A DNA stretch of 14,985 bases from JANNFX01 sp031380225 (GTDB taxonomy: Bacteria > Pseudomonadota > Alphaproteobacteria > Rhizobiales > Hyphomicrobiaceae). Location of the stretch: the NCBI GenBank assembly GCA_031380225.1, contig JANNFX010000241.1, positions 1 through 14,985 on the forward strand, given 5' to 3'. Shown here one piece after another: positions 1 through 7,800 of the stretch; the first letter of the stretch is position 1, and every line of letters starts with the position of its first letter. Below the pieces are notes generated by a model. The model was not told where the DNA came from. It searched no databases and worked only from the letters and a program-made list of their open reading frames with translations. The translations under genes and the position numbers were made by a program.

Positions 1-148
1 TGCCGATGCGGCGAAAGAAGTGCTCCGCCTCTTGCTTGCGGTTGACGATCACACCAGCCGGCGTCGCCTCAAGCCACTGGCCGACTTTTTCATAAGGCGG
101 CCGTGGCGCCAGTCCTGCATCGCGCATCTCGTCGAAAAAACTGAGCAT
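1..148 (-). CDS. Circularly permuted ATP-grasp-like protein, N-terminal part (cut by window edge)
   Basis: Only the first 49 codons lie in the window; the gene continues off the left edge. Read on the minus strand from ATG at 148-146, it begins MLSFFDEMRDAG and contains RPPYEKVGQWLEATP, then EHFFRRIG. This matches my memory of the N-terminus of circularly permuted type 2 ATP-grasp proteins, where an 'FDEM...Y...WL...P' stretch is followed by 'LFRR(M/I)GITF'. Members of that family are thought to act in peptide-ligase-like gene clusters with alpha-E and transglutaminase-like proteins; the substrate is unknown. The frame stays open upstream of this ATG, but no other ATG is seen and family starts fit this one. 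No strong ribosome binding site is visible. It is divergent from the guanidine operon, so it probably has its own promoter and no functional link. The family call rests on recalled similarity over a short stretch. Confidence 0.55.
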   Translation of the reverse strand, partial: MLSFFDEMRDAGLAPRPPYEKVGQWLEATPAGVIVNRKQEAEHFFRRIG

Positions 149-268
149 CCTGGCCGTGATCTCACCAGACTGTGTTGCATCGCGTGGCTGATCGACGTTG
201 CCACCATCGCAGGCAGCGGCCCAGCTGATGTTTTGTGCGGTTTCTCTGCTGATTTGACTGATTATTGT

Positions 269-316
269 GCAATTGGGTATCGTGAATTGCCGGCAACCAA
301 CGTGCACGTGAATTGC
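269..316. repeat. Cluster of AATTGC-type repeats upstream of the sigma-54 promoter
   Basis: GCAATT at 269-274 and AATTGC at 285-290 form an inverted repeat with a 10-base gap. The ten-base word CGTGAATTGC occurs at 281-290 and again at 307-316, 26 bases apart. Two perfect 10-base palindromes lie between them: TTGCCGGCAA (287-296) and ACGTGCACGT (300-309). The cluster sits roughly 100-150 bases upstream of the predicted transcription start, where enhancer-binding activators of sigma-54 usually bind. It does not clearly match the NtrC consensus, so the protein that might bind here is unknown. It could equally serve the divergent gene. Confidence 0.4.
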
Positions 317-391
317 GCGTGAGGATAAAAAACTAAGCATCGCGTGACGATCGACTGGGGACGCGGCTCATGTTTGTGGGCGTTTTCGAAC

Positions 392-407
392 TGGCACGCA
401 CCCTGCA
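392..407 (+). promoter_or_regulatory. Sigma-54 (RpoN) -24/-12 promoter of the guanidine operon
   Basis: TGGCACGCACCCTGCA matches the sigma-54 consensus TGGCACG-N4-TTGCA with one mismatch (C for the first T of the -12 box). The invariant GG (393-394) and GC (405-406) are exactly 12 bases apart, as required. A start site about 12 bases downstream of the GC would fall near 418, just before the first conserved guanidine-I riboswitch bases. Sigma-54 promoters commonly serve nitrogen-scavenging operons through NtrC, which fits this operon. The match and spacing are seen; use in the cell is inferred. Confidence 0.72.
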
Positions 408-421
408 ATGCTTCCGTTCAT

Positions 422-535
422 AACGCTTCTAGGGTTCCGGCTTTCACGACGATGTGGCGGCGACAGGTCCGAGAGAAGCACTCCCGTTCTCACGATCAGA
501 GCGGAGCCACGGCGGGACAAAAGCCCGGGAGACCT
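422..535 (+). ncRNA. Guanidine-I (ykkC) riboswitch
   Basis: Three conserved blocks of the guanidine-I aptamer occur in order: CTAGGGTTCCGG (429-440), GGTCCGAGAG (466-475) and GGGACAAAAGCCCGGGAGA (513-531). The blocks between them can form the variable helices. This class binds free guanidinium and turns on genes for its export or degradation. Here it lies in the leader of the ABC transporter, carboxylase and hydrolase operon, about 120 bases before the first start codon. No hairpin followed by a T-run is seen downstream, so control is more likely at translation than by intrinsic termination. CCTG (593-596) plus CTG (597-599) could pair with CAG (639-641) and CAGG (644-647) over the ribosome binding site, but that stem is weak and speculative. 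Outer boundaries are approximate. Confidence 0.95.
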
Positions 536-655
536 CGGCCGCAAAGAGCACGCGCTCTTGAGCGGACAGGCTCTCGTCGTGTGCGTTGCGAGCCTGCTGC
601 TCATGATCACGTTCTCTGGCGGCCCAAAGATGAGTGGTCAGCACAGGGGTTTTCG
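536..655 (+). other. Leader between riboswitch and first gene (likely expression platform)
   Basis: This untranslated stretch contains a perfect six-base-pair hairpin, AAGAGC (544-549) with GCTCTT (554-559), and a second GGCTC/GAGCC pairing just after it. Neither is followed by a run of T, so neither looks like an intrinsic terminator. The ribosome binding site AGGGG of the first gene is at 645-649. Nothing coding is supported here. Confidence 0.4.
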
Positions 656-1720
656 ATGATCAGGACTATCTCAAAGCATTTGCTAGGCTGTCTCGCTTTT
701 GCCGCAGCTGCCGCTTTGGCTGTGCTGCCGGCGCAGGCCGCAGAAAAGAAAGACTTCAAAGTCGCTTGGTCGATTTACGTCGGCTGGATGCCGTGGGGCT
801 ATGCATCCGACAGTGGTATCGTGAAAAAGTGGGCTGACAAGTACGGTATCACAATCGAAGTCAAGCAGTTCAACGATTACGTCGAGTCGATCAATCAATA
901 CACGGCTGGCACCTTTGATGCTGTCACAGTGACGAACATGGACGCATTATCGATCCCGGCGGCTGGCGGCGTTGACACAACTGCAGTCATCGTCGGCGAC
1001 TTTTCGAACGGCAACGACGCGGTGATATTGAAGGGCAAGGACAAGGTTTCGGACCTAAAGGGCCAAACGGTCAATCTCGTCGAATTCTCGGTCTCGCATT
1101 ACTTGCTCGCCCGAGCGCTCGAGTCCGCGAAGCTTGAGGAGAAAGATCTTAAAGTCGTCAATACGTCGGATGCCGACATGGCGGCCGCTTACAAGACAAA
1201 GGACGTGACGTCTGTTGTGACCTGGAAGCCGATTGTGTCAACGATTCTTGAATCGCCCGATGCCAAGTCAGTATTCGATAGTTCGCAAATCCCCGGCGAG
1301 ATTATCGATTTGATGGTCGCCAATTCGGCGGTCGTCAAAGACAATCCAAACTTCGCCAAGGCTTTGGCCGGCATCTGGTATGACACTATGGCTGCGCTCG
1401 GCAAAGGCACTGAGGCCAAGGAGGCGATGGCCAAGGCATCGGGCACCGATGTCAAAGGCTTTGAAGAACAGCTCGCCACAACCAAACTGTTTTCTGCGCC
1501 AGCCGATGCTGTTGCATTCACGACCGGCGCTGACCTCAAGACGACGACGAAACGGGTGTCCAAGTTCCTGTTCGACAAAGCTCTGCTCGGCAAGGACGCC
1601 AAGTCGCCCGAGGCGATTGGCGTTGAGTTCCCAGATAAGTCAGTGTTTGGCGACAAAGCCAACGTGAAGCTTCGCTACGATACGAGCTTTATGAAGGCGG
1701 CAGCCGACGGCAAGCTCTGA
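656..1720 (+). CDS. ABC transporter periplasmic substrate-binding protein, guanidine (urea-carboxylase region) type
   Basis: A 354-residue binding protein of the NMT1/nitrate-taurine superfamily, in the subgroup found beside urea carboxylase genes and often annotated as a putative urea ABC transporter binding protein. It should capture the substrate in the periplasm and deliver it to the permease encoded next. Residues 1-28 form a classic Sec signal peptide (basic start, long Ala/Leu core, AQA cleavage site before AEKKDFKV). The mature protein starts with AWSIYVGWMPWGYA, typical of the family. The ATG at 656 is chosen because AGGGG lies six bases upstream and the signal peptide begins there; the frame is open further upstream, but that stretch overlaps the riboswitch. 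Given the guanidine riboswitches in the same operon, guanidine is the likely ligand; urea remains possible. Ligand choice is inferred. Confidence 0.88.
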   Translation: MIRTISKHLLGCLAFAAAAALAVLPAQAAEKKDFKVAWSIYVGWMPWGYASDSGIVKKWADKYGITIEVKQFNDYVESINQYTAGTFDAVTVTNMDALSIPAAGGVDTTAVIVGDFSNGNDAVILKGKDKVSDLKGQTVNLVEFSVSHYLLARALESAKLEEKDLKVVNTSDADMAAAYKTKDVTSVVTWKPIVSTILESPDAKSVFDSSQIPGEIIDLMVANSAVVKDNPNFAKALAGIWYDTMAALGKGTEAKEAMAKASGTDVKGFEEQLATTKLFSAPADAVAFTTGADLKTTTKRVSKFLFDKALLGKDAKSPEAIGVEFPDKSVFGDKANVKLRYDTSFMKAAADGKL

Positions 1721-1756
1721 TCAAATCGCTGAACTGGCGGCAGAGCGGCGGGGACC

Positions 1757-2575
1757 ATGCGCGCAATCAACATCAAGCCTGATATGACGATGCGGATCGC
1801 GCTTGCGTGCCTGCCGTTCCTGCTGCTGCTTTTGGCCTATATCGTGGGTTCAGAGGCGCGGCTGGCCGACAATCCCAACGACAAGCTGCTACCGAGCTTC
1901 AAATCGATGGGCGAGGCGTTGTCGCAATATGCGCTGACCGCAGACGCGCGCACCGGCCTGTATCTGATGTGGTCGGACACAGCCGCAAGCCTCGGCCGCC
2001 TACTGCCAGCGTTGGTCATATCGACGGCCATTGCGCTCGTGCTCGGCGTTACAGTTGGGATGCTCCCGGTTGCGGGGGCGACTCTGGGGCCCGTTATCGC
2101 AGTATTGTCAATGGTGCCGCCGTTGGCCTTGCTGCCCATTTTGTTCATCGTCATGGGGTTGGGTGAGGCATCCAAGATCACGCTCATTGTGATCGGAACC
2201 GCGTTAAAGTTGACTCGCGATTTGGCGCTGCGGGTGCAGGAAATCCCGCGCGAGCAAATGATCAAAGCGCAGTCACTTGGCGCTTCGTCCTGGCAGATCG
2301 CAAAGCGGATTGTTATTCCGCAAATGCTGCCACGTATGATCGATGCAGTGCGATTAGAGATTGGGCCGGCCTGGCTATTTTTGATCGCTGCCGAAGCTAT
2401 CACCGCTGACTCCGGGCTTGGCTACCGCATCTTTCTCGTCCGCCGCTATCTGTCGATGGACGTGATCATTCCCTACGTCTTTTGGATCACGCTTCTCGCT
2501 TTCCTGATGGATCTTGCTTTGAAGGTTTTACAACGCAAAGCCTTCCCGTGGTTTGCCGCTGCGAGGTCGATATGA
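1757..2575 (+). CDS. ABC transporter permease (SsuC/TauC/NrtB type), guanidine uptake
   Basis: A 272-residue inner-membrane permease with about six hydrophobic segments, including residues 12-31, 83-105, 111-135, 140-150, 203-215 and 238-255. The EAA loop that docks on the ATPase is clear at about 166-195 (REQMIKAQSLGASSWQIAKR), with the conserved glycine at 175. The family is the nitrate/sulfonate/taurine permease group. It lies 36 bases after the binding protein gene, with a GGGG ribosome binding site just before its ATG. Its stop codon overlaps the ATPase start by four bases (ATGA), which implies coupled translation. It would form a homodimeric channel with two copies of the ATPase. Substrate is inferred from context. 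Confidence 0.9.
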   Translation: MRAINIKPDMTMRIALACLPFLLLLLAYIVGSEARLADNPNDKLLPSFKSMGEALSQYALTADARTGLYLMWSDTAASLGRLLPALVISTAIALVLGVTVGMLPVAGATLGPVIAVLSMVPPLALLPILFIVMGLGEASKITLIVIGTALKLTRDLALRVQEIPREQMIKAQSLGASSWQIAKRIVIPQMLPRMIDAVRLEIGPAWLFLIAAEAITADSGLGYRIFLVRRYLSMDVIIPYVFWITLLAFLMDLALKVLQRKAFPWFAAARSI

Positions 2576-3375
2576 CATCCATCGTCTTCAGCAAGGTTTG
2601 GAAAGAATACGGCGACACGGTGGTGTTGGAGCGGATTGATCTCGAAATCGCTTCGCGGTCGTTTGTGGCGCTCGTTGGCCCATCTGGATGCGGTAAGACA
2701 ACTTTTCTGCGCATGCTGCTCGGTGACGAAGTCCCAACCCGTGGTGAAATATTGCTGGATGGCCAGTCGTTGAAGCCCGAACCCGACAGCGATCGCGGCG
2801 TAGTGTTCCAGAAATACTCGGTGTTCCCGCATTTGACTGTGTTGCGCAATGTCATGCTAGGGCCGGAATTTGAGCAGTCACCGTTGTTTGGAAAACTAAG
2901 TAGTGGAGCGCATTATAGTGCACGGACTGATGCGCTAGCACTGTTGGACGAAGTCGGTCTCACGGGGCAAGAGAACAAATATCCAGCCCAACTGTCAGGC
3001 GGCATGCAGCAACGCTTGGCGCTTGCCCAGGCCCTGATGCGCAAGCCAAAGATACTACTCCTCGACGAGCCGTTTGGCGCGCTCGATCCCGGCATCCGGG
3101 CCGATATCCATGGATTGATGCGCCGGATTTGGAACACCTGCGATTTGACGGTGGTGATGGTCACGCACGATCTTTCAGAGGCGTTCCGGCTCGCGACGCG
3201 CGTCATCGCGTTTGAGCGGATCAGAGACCGGCCCGAAGAACAGGAGCGCTTCGGCGCAACGCTGTCGGGCGATTTACAGCCAATTCAGGGTTCCACGATC
3301 ACACGCGATATCGAGATATTTCCGCGCCGGATTGCTGGGGCGTTGAACGACGCCGTGTCTGCGCCAGCCGCTTAG
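2572..3375 (+). CDS. ABC transporter ATP-binding protein, guanidine uptake
   Basis: A 267-residue ATPase that powers the preceding permease from the cytoplasmic side. All core motifs are intact: Walker A GPSGCGKTT (36-44), Q-loop Gln80, signature LSGGMQQR (141-148), Walker B ILLLDEP (161-167), D-loop GALD (169-172) and switch His199. It belongs to the nitrate/sulfonate/taurine group. The start MTSIVFSKVWKEYG at 2572 is chosen because it forms an ATGA overlap with the permease stop, has GAGG upstream and fits the family N-terminus. The C-terminal tail after about residue 205 is less conserved. The gene ends 19 bases before the guanidine-II element, so the next genes probably share its transcript. 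Confidence 0.93.
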   Translation: MTSIVFSKVWKEYGDTVVLERIDLEIASRSFVALVGPSGCGKTTFLRMLLGDEVPTRGEILLDGQSLKPEPDSDRGVVFQKYSVFPHLTVLRNVMLGPEFEQSPLFGKLSSGAHYSARTDALALLDEVGLTGQENKYPAQLSGGMQQRLALAQALMRKPKILLLDEPFGALDPGIRADIHGLMRRIWNTCDLTVVMVTHDLSEAFRLATRVIAFERIRDRPEEQERFGATLSGDLQPIQGSTITRDIEIFPRRIAGALNDAVSAPAA

Positions 3376-3394
3376 GGCAGTAAAACGCTGTGCC

Positions 3395-3440
3395 CCGGGG
3401 ACGGCTCCGGTGGTTCTCCTCAAATCCGGGACGGCCCGGA
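3395..3440 (+). ncRNA. Guanidine-II (mini-ykkC) riboswitch before the DUF1989 genes
   Basis: Two small hairpins each carry an ACGG loop closed by a six-pair stem: CCGGGG-ACGG-CTCCGG (3395-3410, one G-T wobble) and TCCGGG-ACGG-CCCGGA (3425-3440, perfect). They are separated by a 14-base linker. Paired hairpins with ACGR loops are the hallmark of the guanidine-II class, in which two loops dock on each other when guanidinium binds. The linker contains TCTCC (3415-3419), exactly complementary to the ribosome binding site GGAGA at 3476-3480 of the next gene. A simple model is that ligand binding stops the linker from covering that site and so turns on translation. Structure and complementarity are seen; the mechanism is inferred. 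Confidence 0.85.
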
Positions 3441-3487
3441 GCAACGCGCGGCGGACAACAATTGACCACTGCGCTGGAGACATGTCG

Positions 3488-4207
3488 ATGAATGACCTCG
3501 TGTATAGTGATACGTTGCCCGGCGGTAAACACTGGTCGCTGCTTGCCGGGCGCAACAGTCGTTTACGGCTGACCGATCTAGAAGGCGGCGCCAATGTTGG
3601 CATGCTGTTTTACAATCCGCTCAATCTGCTTGAGCGCTACAACGCGCCAGACACCCTCAAGTGCCAGCACACGTTCAAGCTGACGGCGGGGCATTGCCTC
3701 TATTCAGACATGGGCCGGATTTTCTGCACGATCATCGAGGATACGATCGGGTGGCACGACACGGTGTGTGGCAACACCAACAAGGCCATGGTGGCAGTAC
3801 GCTGGGGACAGTCGAACTATCAGACCGAGCGCAATGACTGGCTGCAGAACGGCTTCGATAGCTTTGTCATTGAAGCCGCCAAATACGGCATGAACCGGCG
3901 CGATCTGGCGGCCAACGTCAACTGGTTCAGCAAAGTAACAGTCGATCAATTGGGGCAGACCCAATTGCATCCTGAGGCATCAGTTGCTGGCGCCCATGTC
4001 GAACTGCAATTCGAAATCGACACGCTGGTGTTGCTGCACACCTGTCCTCATCCGTTGAACCAGGCCGCAGCGTATCCAAAAAAGCCTGTTCGCTATGAGT
4101 TACGCGAAGGCGAGTTGTCTTCGCCACTCAGCTCTAGCCGCTTGCTGGTTCCCGAAAATCAGCGCGGACATGAAAACAACCGCCTGTTCCATTGCGGCTG
4201 CGGCTGA
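3488..4207 (+). CDS. cgdA: Carboxyguanidine deiminase subunit (DUF1989; urea carboxylase-associated protein 1)
   Basis: A 239-residue DUF1989 protein of the type long called urea carboxylase-associated protein 1. Published biochemistry reassigned these paired proteins as a carboxyguanidine deiminase (CgdAB), which removes one amino group from carboxyguanidine to give allophanate and ammonia. Visible family landmarks are YSDTLPGGKHWS at the start, LTDLEGGANV, His90-Asp91 (GWHDT), Cys94 and Cys186 (HTCPHP). His90 and Cys186 are plausible metal ligands, by inference. GGAGA at 3476-3480 is too close to the ATG at 3482 but well spaced (7 bases) from the ATG at 3488, so 3488 is preferred; 3482 would add two residues. 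It follows the guanidine-II element and lies 10 bases from its paralogue. Which subunit is A or B in the literature is assigned here by gene order. Confidence 0.85.
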   Translation: MNDLVYSDTLPGGKHWSLLAGRNSRLRLTDLEGGANVGMLFYNPLNLLERYNAPDTLKCQHTFKLTAGHCLYSDMGRIFCTIIEDTIGWHDTVCGNTNKAMVAVRWGQSNYQTERNDWLQNGFDSFVIEAAKYGMNRRDLAANVNWFSKVTVDQLGQTQLHPEASVAGAHVELQFEIDTLVLLHTCPHPLNQAAAYPKKPVRYELREGELSSPLSSSRLLVPENQRGHENNRLFHCGCG

Positions 4208-4217
4208 GGGCATGGCA

Positions 4218-4865
4218 ATGATCATAGAAAGCGCTCTCAGCCCGGCAGCTGCCCATGCGCGCCACGTTATTCCCGCCGGCGCCTATTGGCTCTACACTGT
4301 AAAGCGAGGCGAGACACTCCGCCTCGTCGACGTCGACGGCAATCAGGCCGCCGATACGCTGTTCTATAACGCGGACAATCCATCCGAGCGCTATTCCGCG
4401 ACCGATACCATTCGCGCCAGCGGTAATGTCTACATCGGTGCTGGAATGGTCATTTTATCAGACCTTTGTAATCCGATGCTGACCATCACCGCCGATACGG
4501 TCGGGCGCCACGATACCTTGGGCGGCGCATGTGCCACCGAAAGCAACACCGTTCGCTACGCGCTCGAAAAGAAAACAATGCACGCGTGCCGGGACAGCTA
4601 TTTGCTGGCGCTCGCTGAGAACGAGCACCTCGGCCTTTCGAAGCGCGACATCGCCCACAACATCAACTTCTTCATGAACGTGCCGGTGACGCCCGACGGC
4701 GGCTTGACGTTTGCCGATGGCGTTTCCGGCCCGGGCAAATACGTCGAGATGCGCGCCGAGATGAACGTCATCGTCCTGATCTCGAACTGCCCGCAGCTCA
4801 ACAATCCCTGCAACGCCTACAACCCGACGCCGATCGAGGCGCTCATCTGGTCAAAGGGGGCTTAA
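4218..4865 (+). CDS. cgdB: Carboxyguanidine deiminase subunit (DUF1989; urea carboxylase-associated protein 2)
   Basis: A 215-residue paralogue of the preceding gene and probable partner in a two-subunit deiminase. It carries VKRGETLRLVDVDGNQAADTLFYN, the His98-Asp99 pair (GRHDTLGGAC, with Cys105), NINFFMNVPVTPDGGLTF and Cys191 in SNCPQLNNPCNAYNPTP. These resemble the family core, and the His/Cys set suggests a metal site. The ATG at 4218 has GAGGG seven bases upstream; the ATG at 4212 in the same frame is also possible but has almost no spacer. The frame extends further upstream, but that part overlaps the end of the previous gene in another frame and does not look like family sequence. It ends five bases before the carboxylase start. 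Function is by family knowledge plus the two guanidine riboswitches. Confidence 0.86.
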   Translation: MIIESALSPAAAHARHVIPAGAYWLYTVKRGETLRLVDVDGNQAADTLFYNADNPSERYSATDTIRASGNVYIGAGMVILSDLCNPMLTITADTVGRHDTLGGACATESNTVRYALEKKTMHACRDSYLLALAENEHLGLSKRDIAHNINFFMNVPVTPDGGLTFADGVSGPGKYVEMRAEMNVIVLISNCPQLNNPCNAYNPTPIEALIWSKGA

Positions 4866-4870
4866 CGCTC

Positions 4871-7800
4871 ATGTTTTCGAAAGTTCTCATCGCCAATCGC
4901 GGCGCCATTGCCTGCCGCATCATTCGCACGCTGGACCGCATGGGCATCAAAAGTGTCGCGGTTTACTCAGACGCGGACCGGTTCTCACGCCATGTTCTAA
5001 TGGCTGGCGAGGCGATTCGTATTGGTCCCGCACCAGCGGCGCAGTCGTATCTCAATATCGATGCGATTCTGTCTGCGGCCAAGCAGACTGGCGCTGAGGC
5101 CATCCACCCCGGCTATGGGTTTCTTTCGGAAAACACTGAGTTTGCAGAGGCGTGTACGGCTGCTGGACTAACGTTCATTGGACCAGAGCCAGCTCACGTG
5201 CGAGCGTTTGCGTTGAAGCATACAGCGCGCGAACTTGCTGAAAGGGCCGGCGTCCCATTGGCGCCAGGGTCGGGATTGGTTGCCGACGCAGACGAGGCGC
5301 TACGCGAAGCGCGTCGCATCGGCTTCCCAGTTATGTTGAAGAGCACAGCAGGTGGCGGCGGTATCGGCTTGCAGTTGGTGGAGAAAGAAGACGATCTCGC
5401 GCCGGCGCTCGCTCGCGTGCAACGGCTAGCGGCAAATAATTTTAAAGACGCGGGCGTTTTTGTCGAAAAATATGTAGCGCGCGGCCGCCATATCGAAGTG
5501 CAAATATTCGGTGACGGCAAGGGCCGGGTTCTGGCGCTCGGCGAGCGCGACTGCTCGGCACAGCGGCGCAATCAGAAGGTTATTGAGGAAACGCCAGCGC
5601 CTCGGCTTCCAGCTGCAACGCGCGCGCAGCTCCTAGAGACTGCGGTCAAACTCGGACAGGCCGTCAACTACGCTAATGCCGGAACTGTCGAATATCTGCT
5701 CGATGCGGACACGGGTGAGTTCTATTTCCTCGAAGTCAATACGCGCTTGCAAGTTGAGCACGGCGTCACCGAGGAAGTGACCGGTATCGATCTCGTCGAA
5801 TGGATGGTGCGTCAGGCGGCCGGTGAAGCGCTTCCTGGAACAGTGCCCAAACCAAAGGGCGCCTCGATCCAAGTGCGGCTCTATGCGGAAGACCCGGCCC
5901 GCGATTTCCGGCCGAGTTCTGGGTTATTGACTAAGGTTGTGTGGCCGCCGGGAACGCGTGTCGAAACATGGGTCGAAAGCGGCAGCGAAGTTTCTTCCTA
6001 CTATGACCCCATGATTGCCAAGATCATTGTCACGGGGCGCGACCGCAACGACGCTCTAGCCAAACTGCGCACGGCACTCGCTGAAACAACCGTTTCAGGC
6101 ATCGAAACGAACTGCGGTTATCTCGCTGAACTCGCCGTGTCGCCGGTTTTTGCCGCGGGCGAGGTTACGACAGCAACACTTGCGACTTTCCCTTATGCGC
6201 CAGCTACGATCGAGTTTTTGGCACCGGGAACGCTGACGTCCATTCAAGACTATCCCGGCCGGCTTGGGTTCTGGGACGTCGGCGTGCCGCCCTCGGGCCC
6301 GATGGATGCGCACTCATTCCGCCTCGCCAACCGTCTCGTTGGCAATGCGGAGGGCACGGCAGCGATTGAAATGACGCTTGCCGGACCAACGATCAAGTTT
6401 CATTGCACGTCCGTCGCATGTCTCGTTGGAGCGGACATGGACGCAAGGCTTGATGGTCAGCCGATTGTGAACGGCAATCCCTTTGACGTCAAGCCGGGTC
6501 AAGTTTTGAAGTGCAGCACGATCGTGGGGCCTGGCCTCAGAACCTATCTGGCGGTTCAAGGTGGTCTCGATATTCCAGACTATCTGGGCAGCAAGTCCAC
6601 GTTCTCGCTTGGCCCGTTCGGTGGCCATGGTGGCCGGACGCTCCTGACTGGCGACGTACTTCATGTTCTCAGCCACGCCGTGCCAGTGACAGCCAGCGCG
6701 TTGCCAGCGTTGCCCGCTGATATCGCTCCACGCCTGACCCATACGTGGGAGATTGGCGTTCTGTACGGGCCGCATGGTGCGCCGGAATTTTTCACACCTG
6801 ACGATATTGCGACGTTTTTCGCGGCCGATTGGGAAGTCCATTACAATTCGTCACGCACAGGCGTGCGCCTGATCGGGCCGAAGCCGAAGTGGGCGCGCAC
6901 CGATGGCGGCGAGGCCGGTTTGCACCCCAGCAACTTGCACGACAATGCCTATGCCATCGGTGCGGTCAACTTCACCGGTGACATGCCGGTCATTCTCGGA
7001 CCCGATGGCCCGTCGCTCGGCGGCTTCGTCTGCCCGGTGACTGTCGTCAAAGGTGAGCTGTGGAAGATTGGACAGTTACGACCCGGTGACAAGATCACGT
7101 TCAAGCGGCTCACACCCGAAGCAGCGCGCCACATCGATGATCAGCGCGAAGCAGAAGTTGTAACGCTAACGCAGTGCGATCCCAACTCTCTGAGGGCAGT
7201 TGCCGGTCTCGGCATCGACGACGCAATTGTCGGCGGCATCCCCGACGAGCCGGGCAAACCGCGCGTGGTTTACCGGCGCGCAGGCGACAACTACTTGCTG
7301 GTTGAATACGGACCGATCGTGCTTGATCTGGAACTGCGTTTCCGGGTTCACGGCCTCATGACGGAGCTCACCAAGCGTGCGCTCACTGGCATCATCGACA
7401 TGACGCCTGGCGTTCGCTCGCTTCAGATTCACTACAACAGCCGCAAACTGTCGCTTGAGACACTGCTCGACGTTCTGCGTGAGATCGACACCGCTCTCGA
7501 TGATGCCGGTGATATCACTGTGCCAAGCCGCGTCGTGCGGTTGCCGCTGTCGTGGGATGACCCGACAACACAGCAAGCCATTGCAAAGTACACCCAATCG
7601 GTTCGACCCGATGCGCCGTGGTGTCCTTCGAACATCGAATTTATCCGCCGCATCAATGGTCTCAACAGTATCGACGATGTGTTCCGCATCGTCTTGGAGG
7701 CGAGCTATCTAGTGCTCGGACTGGGCGATGTGTATTTGGGTGCACCGCTCGCAACGCCAGTGGATCCCCGCCACCGGTTGGTGACGACGAAATACAATCC

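Noticed and set aside
20..322. 100-codon plus-strand frame
   Set aside because: It is antisense to the recognisable ATP-grasp N-terminus and has no family likeness.
544..559. AAGAGC/GCTCTT hairpin as an intrinsic terminator
   Set aside because: No T-run follows; it is only noted as part of the leader.
344..655. Upstream in-frame extension of the binding-protein frame (104 extra codons)
   Set aside because: It overlaps the sigma-54 promoter and the guanidine-I riboswitch; the signal peptide and ribosome binding site place the real start at 656.
408..659. Possible 83-codon leader peptide ending in an ATGA overlap with the binding-protein start
   Set aside because: Its ATG lies upstream of the predicted transcription start (about 418) and the frame runs through the riboswitch; the overlap with the next start looks like chance.
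1189..1662. 157-codon minus-strand frame
   Set aside because: It is antisense to the binding protein and has no recognisable features.
2482..2571. Longer start for the ATPase frame
   Set aside because: The extension lies within the permease gene in another frame; the ATGA overlap, GAGG site and family N-terminus support 2572.
3410..3487. Longer start for the first DUF1989 frame
   Set aside because: The extension is made of the guanidine-II hairpins and linker, and the family sequence starts at about 3488.
4095..4217. Longer start for the second DUF1989 frame
   Set aside because: It overlaps the end of the preceding gene and has no family likeness; ribosome binding site spacing supports 4218.
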